64,000 nucleotides of DNA from Alphaproteobacteria bacterium (GCA_030429625.1 JAUIFA010000002.1:310001-374000); one strand, 5' to 3'. Counted from the first letter of the stretch, positions 26,150 to 34,851 are shown. The notes: generated by a model not told the origin, from the letters alone. Program-made: numbers and translations.

Positions 26150-26995
26150 ATGTCGGATACAAAAAGAGAGCGTGAATTTCATTTTACGGATGATGATTTT
26201 TCCTTTATTTCCAAGACAATAGGAGAAAAGGTTGGTATTGTTCTTAAAGACCATAAAAAGGACATGGTGTATTCGCGGGTTGCAAGGAGATTGCGCGCAC
26301 TTGGATTTAAGAAAGTGTCGGAATATATTCATTACATACAACAACCGGAGAATGTTTCAGAAGTCACTGATTTTGTGAATGCCATTACCACAAATCTGAC
26401 TCGGTTTTATCGAGAGGATCACCATTTTGAGCATCTTTCGCAAGTTCTCAATTCGGCGGATTCACAGACATCAGGTAAAAAGCGTTATAGGATTTGGTCA
26501 GCTGGGTGTTCAGCAGGGATGGAGGCATATACTATTGCAATCACCGCGTGTGAGTCCTTACCACGGATTGATACCGCGTTTGACTTCAAGATTCTTGCGA
26601 CGGACATTGATACAAATATGATTAAGAGAGGTAGTGAAGGAATCTATAGTGGGGCAGATCTTGAGCCTGTCCCCGCAGAGTTAAAAGAGAGATATTTAAA
26701 AAAGGTTAGTGGTTCACAAGACGACTATATATTGGATAAAAAATTAAGGGATATGGTTTCTTTTAAACAACTTAATCTGCTTGAGAATTGGCCAATGAAA
26801 GGCCCATTTGATGTGGTGTTCTGTCGTAATGTTGTTATTTATTTTAACAAAGAAACCCAAAGGGAACTTTTTGCAAAAATGTCTAAGATGATACCACTGG
26901 GAGGGTGGCTGTACCTTGGTCATTCTGAATCTCTTTCCGGCATAAGTGATGATTTTGAACTTATTGGCCGTACCATATATAAAAAGGTTAGGTAG
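26150..26995 (+). CDS. cheR: chemoreceptor methyltransferase CheR
   Basis: Methylates receptor glutamates with S-adenosylmethionine. The 281-residue length is normal. The all-helical N-domain is followed by TTNLTRFYRE, the SAM loop WSAGCSAGMEAYTIAI (the usual Thr-Gly-Glu-Glu is Ala-Gly-Met-Glu here), KILATDIDTNMI, and DVVFCRNVVIYF. A beta-subdomain that binds the receptor pentapeptide fits with the GWEEF end of the neighbouring receptor. AAGGTG lies just upstream of the start. It is 4 nt before cheD. Confidence 0.95.
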   Translation: MSDTKREREFHFTDDDFSFISKTIGEKVGIVLKDHKKDMVYSRVARRLRALGFKKVSEYIHYIQQPENVSEVTDFVNAITTNLTRFYREDHHFEHLSQVLNSADSQTSGKKRYRIWSAGCSAGMEAYTIAITACESLPRIDTAFDFKILATDIDTNMIKRGSEGIYSGADLEPVPAELKERYLKKVSGSQDDYILDKKLRDMVSFKQLNLLENWPMKGPFDVVFCRNVVIYFNKETQRELFAKMSKMIPLGGWLYLGHSESLSGISDDFELIGRTIYKKVR

Positions 26996-26998
26996 TAT

Positions 26999-27646
26999 AT
27001 GAGAAAGGTACCTATCAGAAGAACAGATACGGAGAATGTTCAAGTTGGTGGCTTTGATGATGGTATACGTCGCTATTACGATCAGAACATGGAGATGACC
27101 ATTGTCAAGCTGATGACGGGGGATTGTTATGTGACGGCAGAGCCACGAGAAATGTTGGTGACCATATTGGGTTCGTGTATTTCTGTGTGCGCGCGTGATT
27201 CTATAGCAAAATGTGGAGGAATGAATCATATACTACTCCCTGGGGATACGAAGTCTGCTTTAGCACACAAAGATACGGCCTATGCAAACCGGTTTGGTGC
27301 GTTTGCGATGGAGGAGTTGTTAAATGGTTTGTATAAATTGGGAGCAAAAAAAGAACGGATTGAAGTCAAAGTATTTGGTGGAGGAAATGTAATTAAAAGT
27401 TCAGCCTTGATCGGAACAAAGAATATTGAATTTGTGCATCAATATTTAAAAGCAGAGGGATTGAAGATTGTGGCGCAGGATGTGGGGGGAAATCACCCGC
27501 GAAGAATCCATTATTTTCCTGACTCAGGCAAACTAATGATGCGGATTCTGAAAAGAAAAGATGACTTTAAAATTATTGATGAAGAAAGCAGGTATACTCA
27601 GAAAATTATTAAACAAAAAGACGGCGCAGACGTAGAGTTATTTTAA
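26999..27646 (+). CDS. cheD: receptor deamidase CheD
   Basis: Deamidates receptor glutamines and in some bacteria is regulated by CheC or CheY. The 215-residue protein has the CheD core: VTILGSCISVCARDS with the catalytic Cys, GGMNHILLPG with the catalytic His, and EVKVFGGGNV. An N-terminal extension of about 50 residues precedes it. The C-terminal tail ends A-D-V-E-L-F, nearly the same as the last residues of the CheZ-like protein (D-D-V-E-L-F) and of the MCP/CheZ hybrid (D-D-I-E-L-F); a CheD core does not need this tail. No cheC is present. Confidence 0.94.
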   Translation: MRKVPIRRTDTENVQVGGFDDGIRRYYDQNMEMTIVKLMTGDCYVTAEPREMLVTILGSCISVCARDSIAKCGGMNHILLPGDTKSALAHKDTAYANRFGAFAMEELLNGLYKLGAKKERIEVKVFGGGNVIKSSALIGTKNIEFVHQYLKAEGLKIVAQDVGGNHPRRIHYFPDSGKLMMRILKRKDDFKIIDEESRYTQKIIKQKDGADVELF

Positions 27647-27674
27647 TATATTACAAGATGGTTAGGTAAATAAA

Positions 27675-28700
27675 TTGAAAGTGATAAAGGTATTAGTGGT
27701 TGATGATTCTGCTTTGATAAGAGAGCTGTTTACTACCATTTTAAATAGTGATCCGGAGATTGAAGTTGTTGGCACGGCAGTTGACCCTTATGATGCGAGA
27801 GAAAAAATTAAGGCTTTAAATCCGGATGTGGTAACGCTAGACATAGAAATGCCGAAGATGGACGGTATATCCTTTCTTAAGAAGATTATGTCATTGCGAC
27901 CTATGGCGGTGGTGATGGTTTCGTCTTTAACGCAAAAAGGTGCTAAGGCAACACTCGATGCTTTGGAAATAGGAGCGGTAGATTATGTGCCAAAATCAGA
28001 TAGCCAATCGTTTGATTCAGATCGGCTTAAAGACGATTTAATTTCCAAAGTGAAGGCTGCATCAAAAGCTAAAGTTAAGGTCTATGATGAGAACAAACCA
28101 GCTCCGGCAAAAATATCATTTTCAGGAACGTCTTCTAATAAAATTATAGCCATAGGATCTTCAACCGGAGGGGTTGAAGCACTCAAAGAGGTGATAACAA
28201 TATTACCAGAAAATATACCACCTGTTTTAATGGTACAGCATATGCCAGAAAAGTTTACTGCCACCTTTGCTGGTAGACTAAACAATGATTCAACAATTTC
28301 AATATGTGAGGCAGAGGATGGAATGGAAATTAAATCTGGGCATGGTTATATTGCTCCAGGGAGTTATCATATGGAGATAAGTGCGCGTGGGGGTAAAAAA
28401 TACATAAGCCTGAATAGGGGAGAGTTGGTTTCAGGGCATCGCCCTTCCGTGGATGTATTGTTTCGTTCTGTGGCAAGACATTATGGAGGAGATGCTGTGG
28501 GGGTGATATTAACCGGAATGGGAAAGGATGGTGCCAAAGGTCTGTTGGAGATGAAAATGCAGGGAGCCAAGACCATAGGGCAGGATGAAGCAACGTCTAT
28601 TGTTTACGGTATGCCTAAAGCAGCCTATTTGGCAGGTGCGGTCGATATACAAAAACCATTAGAAAAAATAGCTCAGGAGATTTTACGTAAATGTGTATAA
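27675..28700 (+). CDS. cheB: chemotaxis methylesterase/deamidase CheB
   Basis: Response regulator with a C-terminal esterase that removes methyl groups from receptors. Receiver: VVDDS, Asp near residue 56 (VTLDIEMPKMDG), Lys in DYVPKSDS. Esterase triad: Ser in GSSTGGVEAL, His in VQHMPEKFT, Asp in TGMGKDGAKG. The 341-residue length is normal. The start is TTG 27675 with AGG upstream; GTG 27681 is an alternative that would remove two residues. Confidence 0.95.
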   Translation: MKVIKVLVVDDSALIRELFTTILNSDPEIEVVGTAVDPYDAREKIKALNPDVVTLDIEMPKMDGISFLKKIMSLRPMAVVMVSSLTQKGAKATLDALEIGAVDYVPKSDSQSFDSDRLKDDLISKVKAASKAKVKVYDENKPAPAKISFSGTSSNKIIAIGSSTGGVEALKEVITILPENIPPVLMVQHMPEKFTATFAGRLNNDSTISICEAEDGMEIKSGHGYIAPGSYHMEISARGGKKYISLNRGELVSGHRPSVDVLFRSVARHYGGDAVGVILTGMGKDGAKGLLEMKMQGAKTIGQDEATSIVYGMPKAAYLAGAVDIQKPLEKIAQEILRKCV

Positions 28701-28717
28701 CTTTGTGTGATAAATGT

Positions 28718-28726
28718 GTTATATTA
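28718..28726 (+). promoter_or_regulatory. extended -10 element before the MCP/CheZ hybrid gene
   Basis: TG-T-TATATT in the short gap after cheB, about 34 nt before the next start. It resembles the TGTTATACT elements of the pilus promoters and suggests that this gene and the STAS/PP2C genes can be transcribed separately from cheYZ-to-cheB. Confidence 0.4.
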
Positions 28727-28759
28727 GCTAACTGGCAGAACCATGATTAAGGGGATAAA

Positions 28760-30151
28760 ATGATGGAAGACAAAGCTGTAGAGTTGGAAGAGCTATTCGA
28801 AGAAGATTCCCTTGAGGAAGTTGCTGAAGTCGGTGACGTGGACGGTGGTGGAGCTGCAGATTCTATGGATGAACAGTCTACGGAAGAAGGCGGGGATGAG
28901 TTGTTTGGCAATTCGGAAACAGAAAGTGAGAAGCCAAATGTAAGTGAAGGAGTGCTTTGCGAACAAGCAGAAGAAGAAATGCCAAAGATGGTAGAAGAGG
29001 ATACAATATTAGAGGATACCACTGCGGAGAATAAATCGACCATATCAAATGATGATTTCTTAGATTACAATTCTTCAAAAATGCAGTCCATATACAGAGA
29101 TATTGAATCAGGAAATCCACTGTCGCTTCTTTCAGCTTGGGAGGGGTTTGTTTCTCCTGCATCTGCGGCAATTAGCGTTCTTATAAATAATCTAAAGGAT
29201 GTTTCTGACCTTATAGAAGAAAGTACCTTAGAACTTAACGAGAAGTTTAAGTCTCTTGCCAGTAGTGCTCAAAACCAGTCAGAATCAGTGGCACAGGTGG
29301 TTGAGAAGGCTAGCAATTTAGAGGTTCGAGGAGAAAAAGTTTCACTCACCGAATTTTCCAGTACTTTTGACTCCTCTCTTTCTGAAGTAATTAGTAAAAT
29401 ATTGGGTATATCTCAGAAGGCTATTACCATGGTGTATAGTCTGGATGATGCTATTGCTGCAATTGCGGATATTGAGAAATTTAATGGCCGTATTCAGGCC
29501 ATCAACAAACAGACAAACTTATTGTCTTTAAACGCAACTATTGAAGCAGCAAGAGCAGGAGAAGCAGGAAAGGGTTTTGCTGTGGTGGCGGATGAGGTGC
29601 GTGATGTTTCTAAAGAAATCAATACACTGTCTGAAGAAATGAAAAATAAAATTGAAACAGTTGGGACAAGTGTACGTAGTGGCTATTCGATCCTCCAAGA
29701 TGTGGCTACTACCGATATGACAGACACAATCTCAACAAAAGATGCTTTGGATGCGATGATGAAAGCATTGTTATTACAAACAGAAGACTTTAAGGCAATA
29801 CTTAGTAGCGCTTCAGAAGAATCAAGAAATTCATCCAATACTATTTCACAGATGATTGTAGGTATGCAGTTTCAAGATAAAGCAATGCAATACATACAGA
29901 ATAGTAACAGCGTATTAAAAGAACTTGATGATATAATGTCTTACATAAGCTCAAAAGATAAGGACATATGCAAAGAAACATATTCAGACATAGAGTCAAA
30001 GCTTATCGAGCAGATTTCGTCATGTTTGCTATTGAGTGATTTTAAGAAAGATTTTGCTGATAAGTTGTTACAAAGGGGTATAATAGGAGAAGATCATCAC
30101 CTTGTATCCAGAAGTATTTCTGTGGAAGAAGATGATATTGAGCTATTTTAG
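28760..30151 (+). CDS. soluble MCP/CheZ hybrid protein
   Basis: A 463-residue cytoplasmic protein with no membrane segment. Residues 1-100 are strongly acidic. Residues about 130-180 resemble the N-terminal helices of the CheZ-like protein at 18990. Residues about 230-300 are an MCP signalling hairpin with tip [21 protein letters not shown]. Residues about 365-380 read [11 protein letters not shown], the CheZ phosphatase motif with Asp near 373 and Gln near 377. The end is D-D-I-E-L-F. The two proteins look like paralogues, with an MCP tip inserted into one. It could join the CheA/CheW array and dephosphorylate CheY there; this is inference. Confidence 0.75.
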   Translation: MMEDKAVELEELFEEDSLEEVAEVGDVDGGGAADSMDEQSTEEGGDELFGNSETESEKPNVSEGVLCEQAEEEMPKMVEEDTILEDTTAENKSTISNDDFLDYNSSKMQSIYRDIESGNPLSLLSAWEGFVSPASAAISVLINNLKDVSDLIEESTLELNEKFKSLASSAQNQSESVAQVVEKASNLEVRGEKVSLTEFSSTFDSSLSEVISKILGISQKAITMVYSLDDAIAAIADIEKFNGRIQAINKQTNLLSLNATIEAARAGEAGKGFAVVADEVRDVSKEINTLSEEMKNKIETVGTSVRSGYSILQDVATTDMTDTISTKDALDAMMKALLLQTEDFKAILSSASEESRNSSNTISQMIVGMQFQDKAMQYIQNSNSVLKELDDIMSYISSKDKDICKETYSDIESKLIEQISSCLLLSDFKKDFADKLLQRGIIGEDHHLVSRSISVEEDDIELF

Positions 30152-30165
30152 TTAAGGAGAAACAA

Positions 30166-30471
30166 ATGGATTTTACACAAAGTACCGAGGGAACCACAAC
30201 AAAATTTGACCTTAAAGGCAAATTTACATTTTCAGACCATGAAAACTTTCGTGAAATTATTTCGGCAATAAAAAATAAAAAATCACAAACCATCATGATT
30301 AATTTTGCGGGGGTTGAGTTTATTGATTCTGCCGCTCTTGGTATGATGCTTATTGCGCGGGATGAGGCAGGAAAATCAGGTGCATCGCTTATTCTAAAAT
30401 CCCCCGAAGGACAGGTGGATAAAATGTTTAGTGTTTCAAAATTTGACTCATTATTCACAATTGAAAAATAG
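30166..30471 (+). CDS. STAS-domain anti-anti-sigma factor-like protein
   Basis: A 101-residue SpoIIAA/RsbV-like protein. The phosphorylatable Ser is in the standard place, V-E-F-I-D-S-A-A-L-G (Ser near residue 55), so it should cycle between phosphorylated and free forms. The next gene encodes a PP2C phosphatase fused to a receiver, the natural partner for removing that phosphate. A cognate serine kinase (RsbW-like) is not visible in the window. AAGGAG precedes the start. Confidence 0.9.
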   Translation: MDFTQSTEGTTTKFDLKGKFTFSDHENFREIISAIKNKKSQTIMINFAGVEFIDSAALGMMLIARDEAGKSGASLILKSPEGQVDKMFSVSKFDSLFTIEK

Positions 30472-30525
30472 AGTTATTATTTATGATCAATCAAATGATC
30501 AATTAAATATGTTGGTAGATATTAC

Positions 30526-31698
30526 ATGAACAGCGTGCAGGAAAATAGATTTCTTGAGGCAAAGATTCTTATCGTTGATGATTCTGAGTTTAGTCGTTGT
30601 TTAATAAGTGAGGTTTTTAAAGGTCAGGGTTTTCGTAATATTGAAGTGGCACAAGATGGGCGCTTAGGTCTAGAAAAAACAAAGCAGATTAAGCCGGATT
30701 TGGTCATCTTGGACTTGATGATGCCAGAGATGGATGGCTTTGAGTATTGTGAGGCCATTCGTAAAGACCCGGAATTTGCTAATATGCCAATATTGATTCA
30801 AAGTGCAGTAACAGTCAGTCAAGATGTATCAAAAGCCTTTAAGGCTGGTGCAACAGACTTTGTCAATAAGCCTATCAAAGCCGATGAGGTGATTTCGAGA
30901 GCCAAGGTACATATAGAAAATAAATTTATGATGCAGGATCTCAATATGTATCGTAGTCGTGTTGAGAGCGAACTCAAACTTGCTAGAGCTATGCAGGATT
31001 CTTTGATGCCTAAAGAAAGGGAGCTGTCGGATCTTTCAAAAACATACCACCTTGATATTGCCGCCTATTTTGAGCCCTCTTTTGAAATAGGTGGAGATTT
31101 TTGGGGTACAAAAGCGATTTCTCCCAATCAGCTTGCTATTTATAATGTTGACCTTTCTGGCCATGGAATTGCTGCTGCTATTAACACATTTCGTTTTCAT
31201 ACGGTTTTGCACGAGCATGGCGTTGACCGCTCAGACCCGTCTGAATATTTATCGTCTTTGAATAAACGGATGAAGGAGCTGCTCCCTATAGGGCACTTTG
31301 CTACCATGTTTTATGGGATCATCAATACAGAAGAGAATAAATTATATTATTCTTCTGCTGCGGCTCCCACACCTTTTTTGATCAATCAGGGAGGGAAGAA
31401 CATCGTCAATCTTGAATCAGCAGGGCTGCCAATTGGAGCCACCGGTGAGGCCTCATATGAGATACATACGGTAGAATTTAATAAAGGGGATATATTATTT
31501 TTATACAGTGATGCTTTGATTGAAACAGAAAATGATTGTGGCGAATTTCTTTCCGAAACATCTATTGTAGAGATTATCAAAAAATCCAGTGATAAAAAGA
31601 GCCAAGAGATTCTTAATGACATGTTGGGTGTTTTTAAAAACCATGCCAATGGTGCTCCGGATGATGATCTAACAATATGTGTGTGCCGGCGTATGTAA
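30526..31698 (+). CDS. response regulator with PP2C (RsbU/SpoIIE) phosphatase output
   Basis: A 390-residue receiver-phosphatase. Receiver: VDDSEFSR, Asp near residue 63 (VILDLMMPEMDG), Lys in FVNKPIKAD. A coiled linker follows (about 130-175). The PP2C domain has the metal sites F-E-I-G-G-D-F-W, V-D-L-S-G-H-G and G-A-P-D-D-D-L-T. CheA could control it by phosphorylation, and its likely substrate is the STAS protein just upstream. This links chemosensing to a partner-switch output. Confidence 0.92.
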   Translation: MNSVQENRFLEAKILIVDDSEFSRCLISEVFKGQGFRNIEVAQDGRLGLEKTKQIKPDLVILDLMMPEMDGFEYCEAIRKDPEFANMPILIQSAVTVSQDVSKAFKAGATDFVNKPIKADEVISRAKVHIENKFMMQDLNMYRSRVESELKLARAMQDSLMPKERELSDLSKTYHLDIAAYFEPSFEIGGDFWGTKAISPNQLAIYNVDLSGHGIAAAINTFRFHTVLHEHGVDRSDPSEYLSSLNKRMKELLPIGHFATMFYGIINTEENKLYYSSAAAPTPFLINQGGKNIVNLESAGLPIGATGEASYEIHTVEFNKGDILFLYSDALIETENDCGEFLSETSIVEIIKKSSDKKSQEILNDMLGVFKNHANGAPDDDLTICVCRRM

Positions 31699-32009
31699 TG
31701 ATTTTTTTCTATACCACATTTTCTGATCCTGATGAAGCAAGAAATGTTGCTAAGGAGTTGGTAAGAAATCAGGCAGCAGCCTGTGTAAATATTGTGCCTA
31801 AAATTGAAAGTTTTTATATGTGGGAAGGGGAGCTTCAGCAAGAAGATGAACTCTTCTTAATGGGAAAGACGGATAAGACAAAATTGAAGGAAGTTGAATC
31901 TTTAATTATATCACTACATTCGTATGAAACCCCATGTTTTGTTTCATTTGACATTGCATATGCCAATGGTAAATTTGCCCGTTGGGTTGAAAACTCTTTG
32001 AATTTATAA
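31698..32009 (+). CDS. cutA: divalent-cation tolerance protein CutA
   Basis: Small trimeric cytoplasmic protein linked to copper tolerance in E. coli; its true role is unclear. MIFFYTTFSDPDEARNVA, AACVNIVPKIESFYMWEGEL and HSYETPCF are the CutA hallmarks. ATG 31698 overlaps the stop codon of the PP2C gene (TAATG) and gives the normal 103-residue length; an ATG at 31677 would add seven residues. Confidence 0.93.
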   Translation: MIFFYTTFSDPDEARNVAKELVRNQAAACVNIVPKIESFYMWEGELQQEDELFLMGKTDKTKLKEVESLIISLHSYETPCFVSFDIAYANGKFARWVENSLNL

Positions 32010-32026
32010 AATTTATAAAAATGCCG

Positions 32027-32055
32027 TTGAACATTTGTATATTATGCTTTATACA
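32027..32055 (+). promoter_or_regulatory. tRNA promoter
   Basis: TTGAAC at 32027-32032 and TATACA at 32050-32055 with a 17-nt spacer, about 20 nt before the mature tRNA. Confidence 0.6.
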
Positions 32056-32074
32056 GACCCAACCTATTTACGAT

Positions 32075-32149
32075 TGGGGTGTAGCCAAGCGGTAAGGCAC
32101 CGGTTTTTGGTATCGGCATGCGCAGGTTCGAATCCTGCCACCCCAGCCA
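32075..32149 (+). tRNA. tRNA-Gln (anticodon TTG)
   Basis: A 75-nt cloverleaf with encoded CCA. The acceptor arm TGGGGTG pairs with CACCCCA, discriminator base G. The D-arm is GCC/GGC. The anticodon stem CCGGT/ATCGG closes on loop TTTTGGT, giving anticodon TTG. The T-arm GCAGG-TTCGAAT-CCTGC is canonical. Confidence 0.97.
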
Positions 32150-32155
32150 TGTATA

Positions 32156-32184
32156 AAAGCACCCCGTCGGGGTGTTTATTTATC
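32156..32184 (+). terminator. Rho-independent terminator after tRNA-Gln
   Basis: CACCCC-GTC-GGGGTG stem, extended by flanking A/T pairs, followed by TTTATTTAT, directly after the tRNA. Confidence 0.85.
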
Positions 32185-32304
32185 ATAACTTTATTTATTT
32201 TTCCTTCTGAAACCTTTCCTTTATACAATTACTTAATAAATTAACCTTTTATTAATAAATTCATGCTATTCTGTAAGGATAGGGATTTGGGAAGAGGGTC
32301 TTAT

Positions 32305-32724
32305 ATGAAATGTGTTATTGTGGACGATGAGCTTGAGCATCTTAATATATGTAAGAAATTTGCTAATGAGCTGCGTGGTTTTAGTGTGGTAGGGTTTCAG
32401 AGCCCCATGAAGGCATTGCGGTACATCCAATCAAATTATGTGGATATGATTATATTAGATTGGCGTATGCCTGAACTCAATGGGTCAATTTTTATCGATC
32501 AACTGAAAAAAATGGAATTGGATAACATGCCAGAGGTGGTTATTTGTTCGGCTGAGAACGATTCGAATAAAGTGCTTGAGATGATTGGTCAAGGGATTGT
32601 GGGGTATATTGTCAAGCCTTATAAAAAAGACGCATTGCAAAATCAGTTGAGGCTGATTCAACAACGTCAGGCAGATAATGCAAAACATGCTGTTGAAATG
32701 TGGAAAATATCATCGGGTTTTTAG
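32305..32724 (+). CDS. single-domain response regulator 3
   Basis: A 139-residue receiver protein with no output domain. VDDEL acidic pair, Asp near residue 52 (IILDWRMPELNG), Lys in GYIVKPYKKD, and a short basic helical tail. ATG 32305 is preferred (MKCVIVDDE; AGAGGG upstream) over the upstream ATG 32263 of the same frame. It is more distant from the two CheYs than they are from each other. It is separated from the che cluster by the tRNA and its terminator, so it may serve another kinase. Confidence 0.88.
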   Translation: MKCVIVDDELEHLNICKKFANELRGFSVVGFQSPMKALRYIQSNYVDMIILDWRMPELNGSIFIDQLKKMELDNMPEVVICSAENDSNKVLEMIGQGIVGYIVKPYKKDALQNQLRLIQQRQADNAKHAVEMWKISSGF

Positions 32725-32763
32725 GCGGTTGAAATAGCGAAAATATTAGGCTATAAGGGCAAT

Positions 32764-33261
32764 ATGAAGCAACGTATTGCCATTTATCCTGGAACATTTG
32801 ATCCAATCACAAAAGGTCATATGGATATTATCCGTAGGGCGCTTTCGGTGTGCGATAAGCTGATTATTGCGGTGGCAGATGATATCCCTAAAACTCCGAT
32901 ATTTGCTGCTGATAAGCGTGCAGAAATGGTACAAACAGATTTGGAACATATGGGGTTGGGTAAACAGGCAGTAATGGCGATGCCTTTTAGCGGCCTTCTT
33001 GTGGATTTTGCCAAGGAACAGGGCGCAACAATATTAATACGCGGGTTGCGTGCGGTATCGGATTTTGAATATGAATTCCAGCTTGCAAATATGAATTTAC
33101 GTTTGTCACCGGACATTCAAACCGTGTTTTTGCCCGCGTCGGACACGCATCAGTTTTTAGCTTCCAGCATGGTCAAAGAAATTGCGCGTTTGGGTGGGGA
33201 TGTGTCTGAATTTGTATCTAAAAATGTGGCAGAAGAGCTAAAAACCTATTATCGGGATTGA
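32764..33261 (+). CDS. coaD: phosphopantetheine adenylyltransferase
   Basis: Fourth step of coenzyme A synthesis: 4'-phosphopantetheine plus ATP to dephospho-CoA. The 165-residue protein shows YPGTFDPITKGHMDII (nucleotidyltransferase T/HxGH-type motif), ILIRGLRAVSDFEYE and QFLASSMVKEIA, as in all CoaD proteins. Its 3' end overlaps the convergent gene by 13 nt. Confidence 0.96.
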   Translation: MKQRIAIYPGTFDPITKGHMDIIRRALSVCDKLIIAVADDIPKTPIFAADKRAEMVQTDLEHMGLGKQAVMAMPFSGLLVDFAKEQGATILIRGLRAVSDFEYEFQLANMNLRLSPDIQTVFLPASDTHQFLASSMVKEIARLGGDVSEFVSKNVAEELKTYYRD

Positions 33262-34229
33262 GCGCTGGAAGGCAACTCTCCCTCAATGGCCTGTGCATGG
33301 GTTTCTGGGCTATCAGGCTCTTTAGGGGTGTTGTTTTCCTGATATTGTTTTAATAGGTCAGAAATAAGCCGTGTTGCCTTTTCATGGGCGGCATGACCAG
33401 ATTTTCCTTCTAATAACTCAAATTTTCCTGCATTCCCAGAATCGTCCAGATGCATTTTAATAAGCTCGAGTGTTTCTTTGTAGCAGTTGTTTTCTTCATG
33501 TTTTGGATCGTCAGCACCAGCTTTGAATTCACTCCATAGTGAAGTTGCGCGTGTTAGATGTGAAGCTTTCTCAGCATCAATAAGCTTGAAGTGTGCACTT
33601 CTACGATCTAATACTTCGTCAGGAAATAACTGTTCATATTCGCCCTTATGGCCGGCCTGCTCCAATTGACGTTCAATGCGTCCACGCAATGTTTCGGGAT
33701 TTTTAATGTAATCAGGGTTGGAAGTTAGGCGTTGAGAATCTTCTTGGGCATTTTTTAAATAGTGAAATTTTACCCATTCGGAAATTTTAGCATCTACCTC
33801 TTCGTTAGTTAGTTTTCCATCGCACAGGCGAGAAGAATCAGCAGTTTCATGAGTTTTGTCCGCCTTTATAAGATTTTGTTTTATGTTATTTGCCGTTGCT
33901 TCTGGGGTGCTTATTTTACTGTCCGGGGAGGTTAGTTCGGCAAAGCTTGCTTTTGCACGATCTAAATGGATATTTAGTGCCTTTTCATGAACAATTTTCC
34001 TTAATTCTTCCTCTTTTTTACCGGAATATTCGTCACTGTCCGGAAAAGCCTCACCAAACAAATAACGTAACGTCTTTCTGGTTTTAGCTAATTCTCTAAA
34101 AAGTGTTTCACAAGAAGATTTTGGGTTGCTAGCAGTGCCAGCCATAATTTCGGTAAGGCAAGACTCAGCCGTCTCCAGCTGTCGTCTGGTTTCATGCTGT
34201 CCCCTCATTTTTATAAAACGTTCGTCCAT
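33249..34229 (-). CDS. hypothetical helical-repeat protein (326 aa)
   Basis: No family recognised. The sequence is hydrophilic, charged and helical, with no signal peptide or membrane segment. It appears to consist of about four degenerate units of 65-75 residues. Each has a helix pattern like x-A-x-x-x-L, a loop with S-N-P/D-P, a second L-rich helix, and an L-F-x-x-x or similar turn (around residues 17-92, 93-160, 161-228, 229-305). The end is low-complexity Pro/Glu/Ser-rich. Such architecture is common in adaptor or effector proteins, but that is only a guess. It is convergent with coaD. Confidence 0.7.
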   Translation of the reverse strand: MDERFIKMRGQHETRRQLETAESCLTEIMAGTASNPKSSCETLFRELAKTRKTLRYLFGEAFPDSDEYSGKKEEELRKIVHEKALNIHLDRAKASFAELTSPDSKISTPEATANNIKQNLIKADKTHETADSSRLCDGKLTNEEVDAKISEWVKFHYLKNAQEDSQRLTSNPDYIKNPETLRGRIERQLEQAGHKGEYEQLFPDEVLDRRSAHFKLIDAEKASHLTRATSLWSEFKAGADDPKHEENNCYKETLELIKMHLDDSGNAGKFELLEGKSGHAAHEKATRLISDLLKQYQENNTPKEPDSPETHAQAIEGELPSSAQSR

Positions 34230-34285
34230 ATTGTAAATTATAGGGTATAAAGGTTAATAAAGAATTAAGAGAGGTGCATTTAGAC

Positions 34286-34318
34286 AAAAAAAGAGGCATG
34301 GGGGGTGGCCCATGCCTC
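34286..34318 (-). terminator. Rho-independent terminator of rpmB
   Basis: A perfect GAGGCATGGG/CCCATGCCTC stem (34293-34302 with 34309-34318), followed on the minus strand by seven T residues. It lies 80 nt after the rpmB stop. Confidence 0.9.
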
Positions 34319-34399
34319 AGAATCAGAATTTGGAGTAGAAATAGGGGAGGTAAGGAGAAGGGTATACGCCCAAATTCTGAAAACTCTTAATTACCTATG

Positions 34400-34738
34400 T
34401 TATGCAGCTTTTTTTTCAACAGCTTTTTTTGTTTTAGGTTTAGCAACTTCAGTTTTTACTTCAGTTACTTTCTTAATTTGTCTTTTTAACTTTTGACCAT
34501 ATTCAGAAAGCTTGCTGTTGGCTGTCGTCAGAAGATAATTATCTAACCCACCATTATGGTCAATAGAGCGAAGGGTGCTCATTGCGATTTTAAGAGAAAT
34601 AGATTTCTTCAAAGCATCGCTGTATAAAGTAATATTTTGGATATTTACTTTAAAAGTACGTCTAGTTTTGTTCTGCGCATGCGAAACATTGTTACCGGAT
34701 TGCGCTTGTTTATCTGTTAATTCACAACGTCTAGACAT
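34400..34738 (-). CDS. rpmB: 50S ribosomal protein L28
   Basis: Ribosomal protein of the large subunit. M-S-R-R-C-E-L-T-D-K, NNVSHAQNKTRRTF, NITLYSDALKKSISLKI and STLRSIDHNGGLDNYLL are the family signatures. At 112 residues it is slightly long; the last about 25 residues form a Lys/Ala/Val-rich basic tail (ending KKAVEKKAA). AAGAAGG lies 8 nt before the start. Single gene with its own terminator. Confidence 0.95.
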   Translation of the reverse strand: MSRRCELTDKQAQSGNNVSHAQNKTRRTFKVNIQNITLYSDALKKSISLKIAMSTLRSIDHNGGLDNYLLTTANSKLSEYGQKLKRQIKKVTEVKTEVAKPKTKKAVEKKAA

Positions 34739-34851
34739 CGTACTTACCTTCTTAAATTCTTAATATTCCCGTCGGTTTGTGGGCGCAATATATCTATATA
34801 AGAGGCAATGTCAATATCTTTTTTGTTAAAATCTTAACTTTTTATTAAGCG

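Noticed and set aside
34305..34496. Plus-strand small gene over the rpmB terminator
   Set aside because: It starts inside the terminator stem and runs antisense to the end of rpmB, with no ribosome site.
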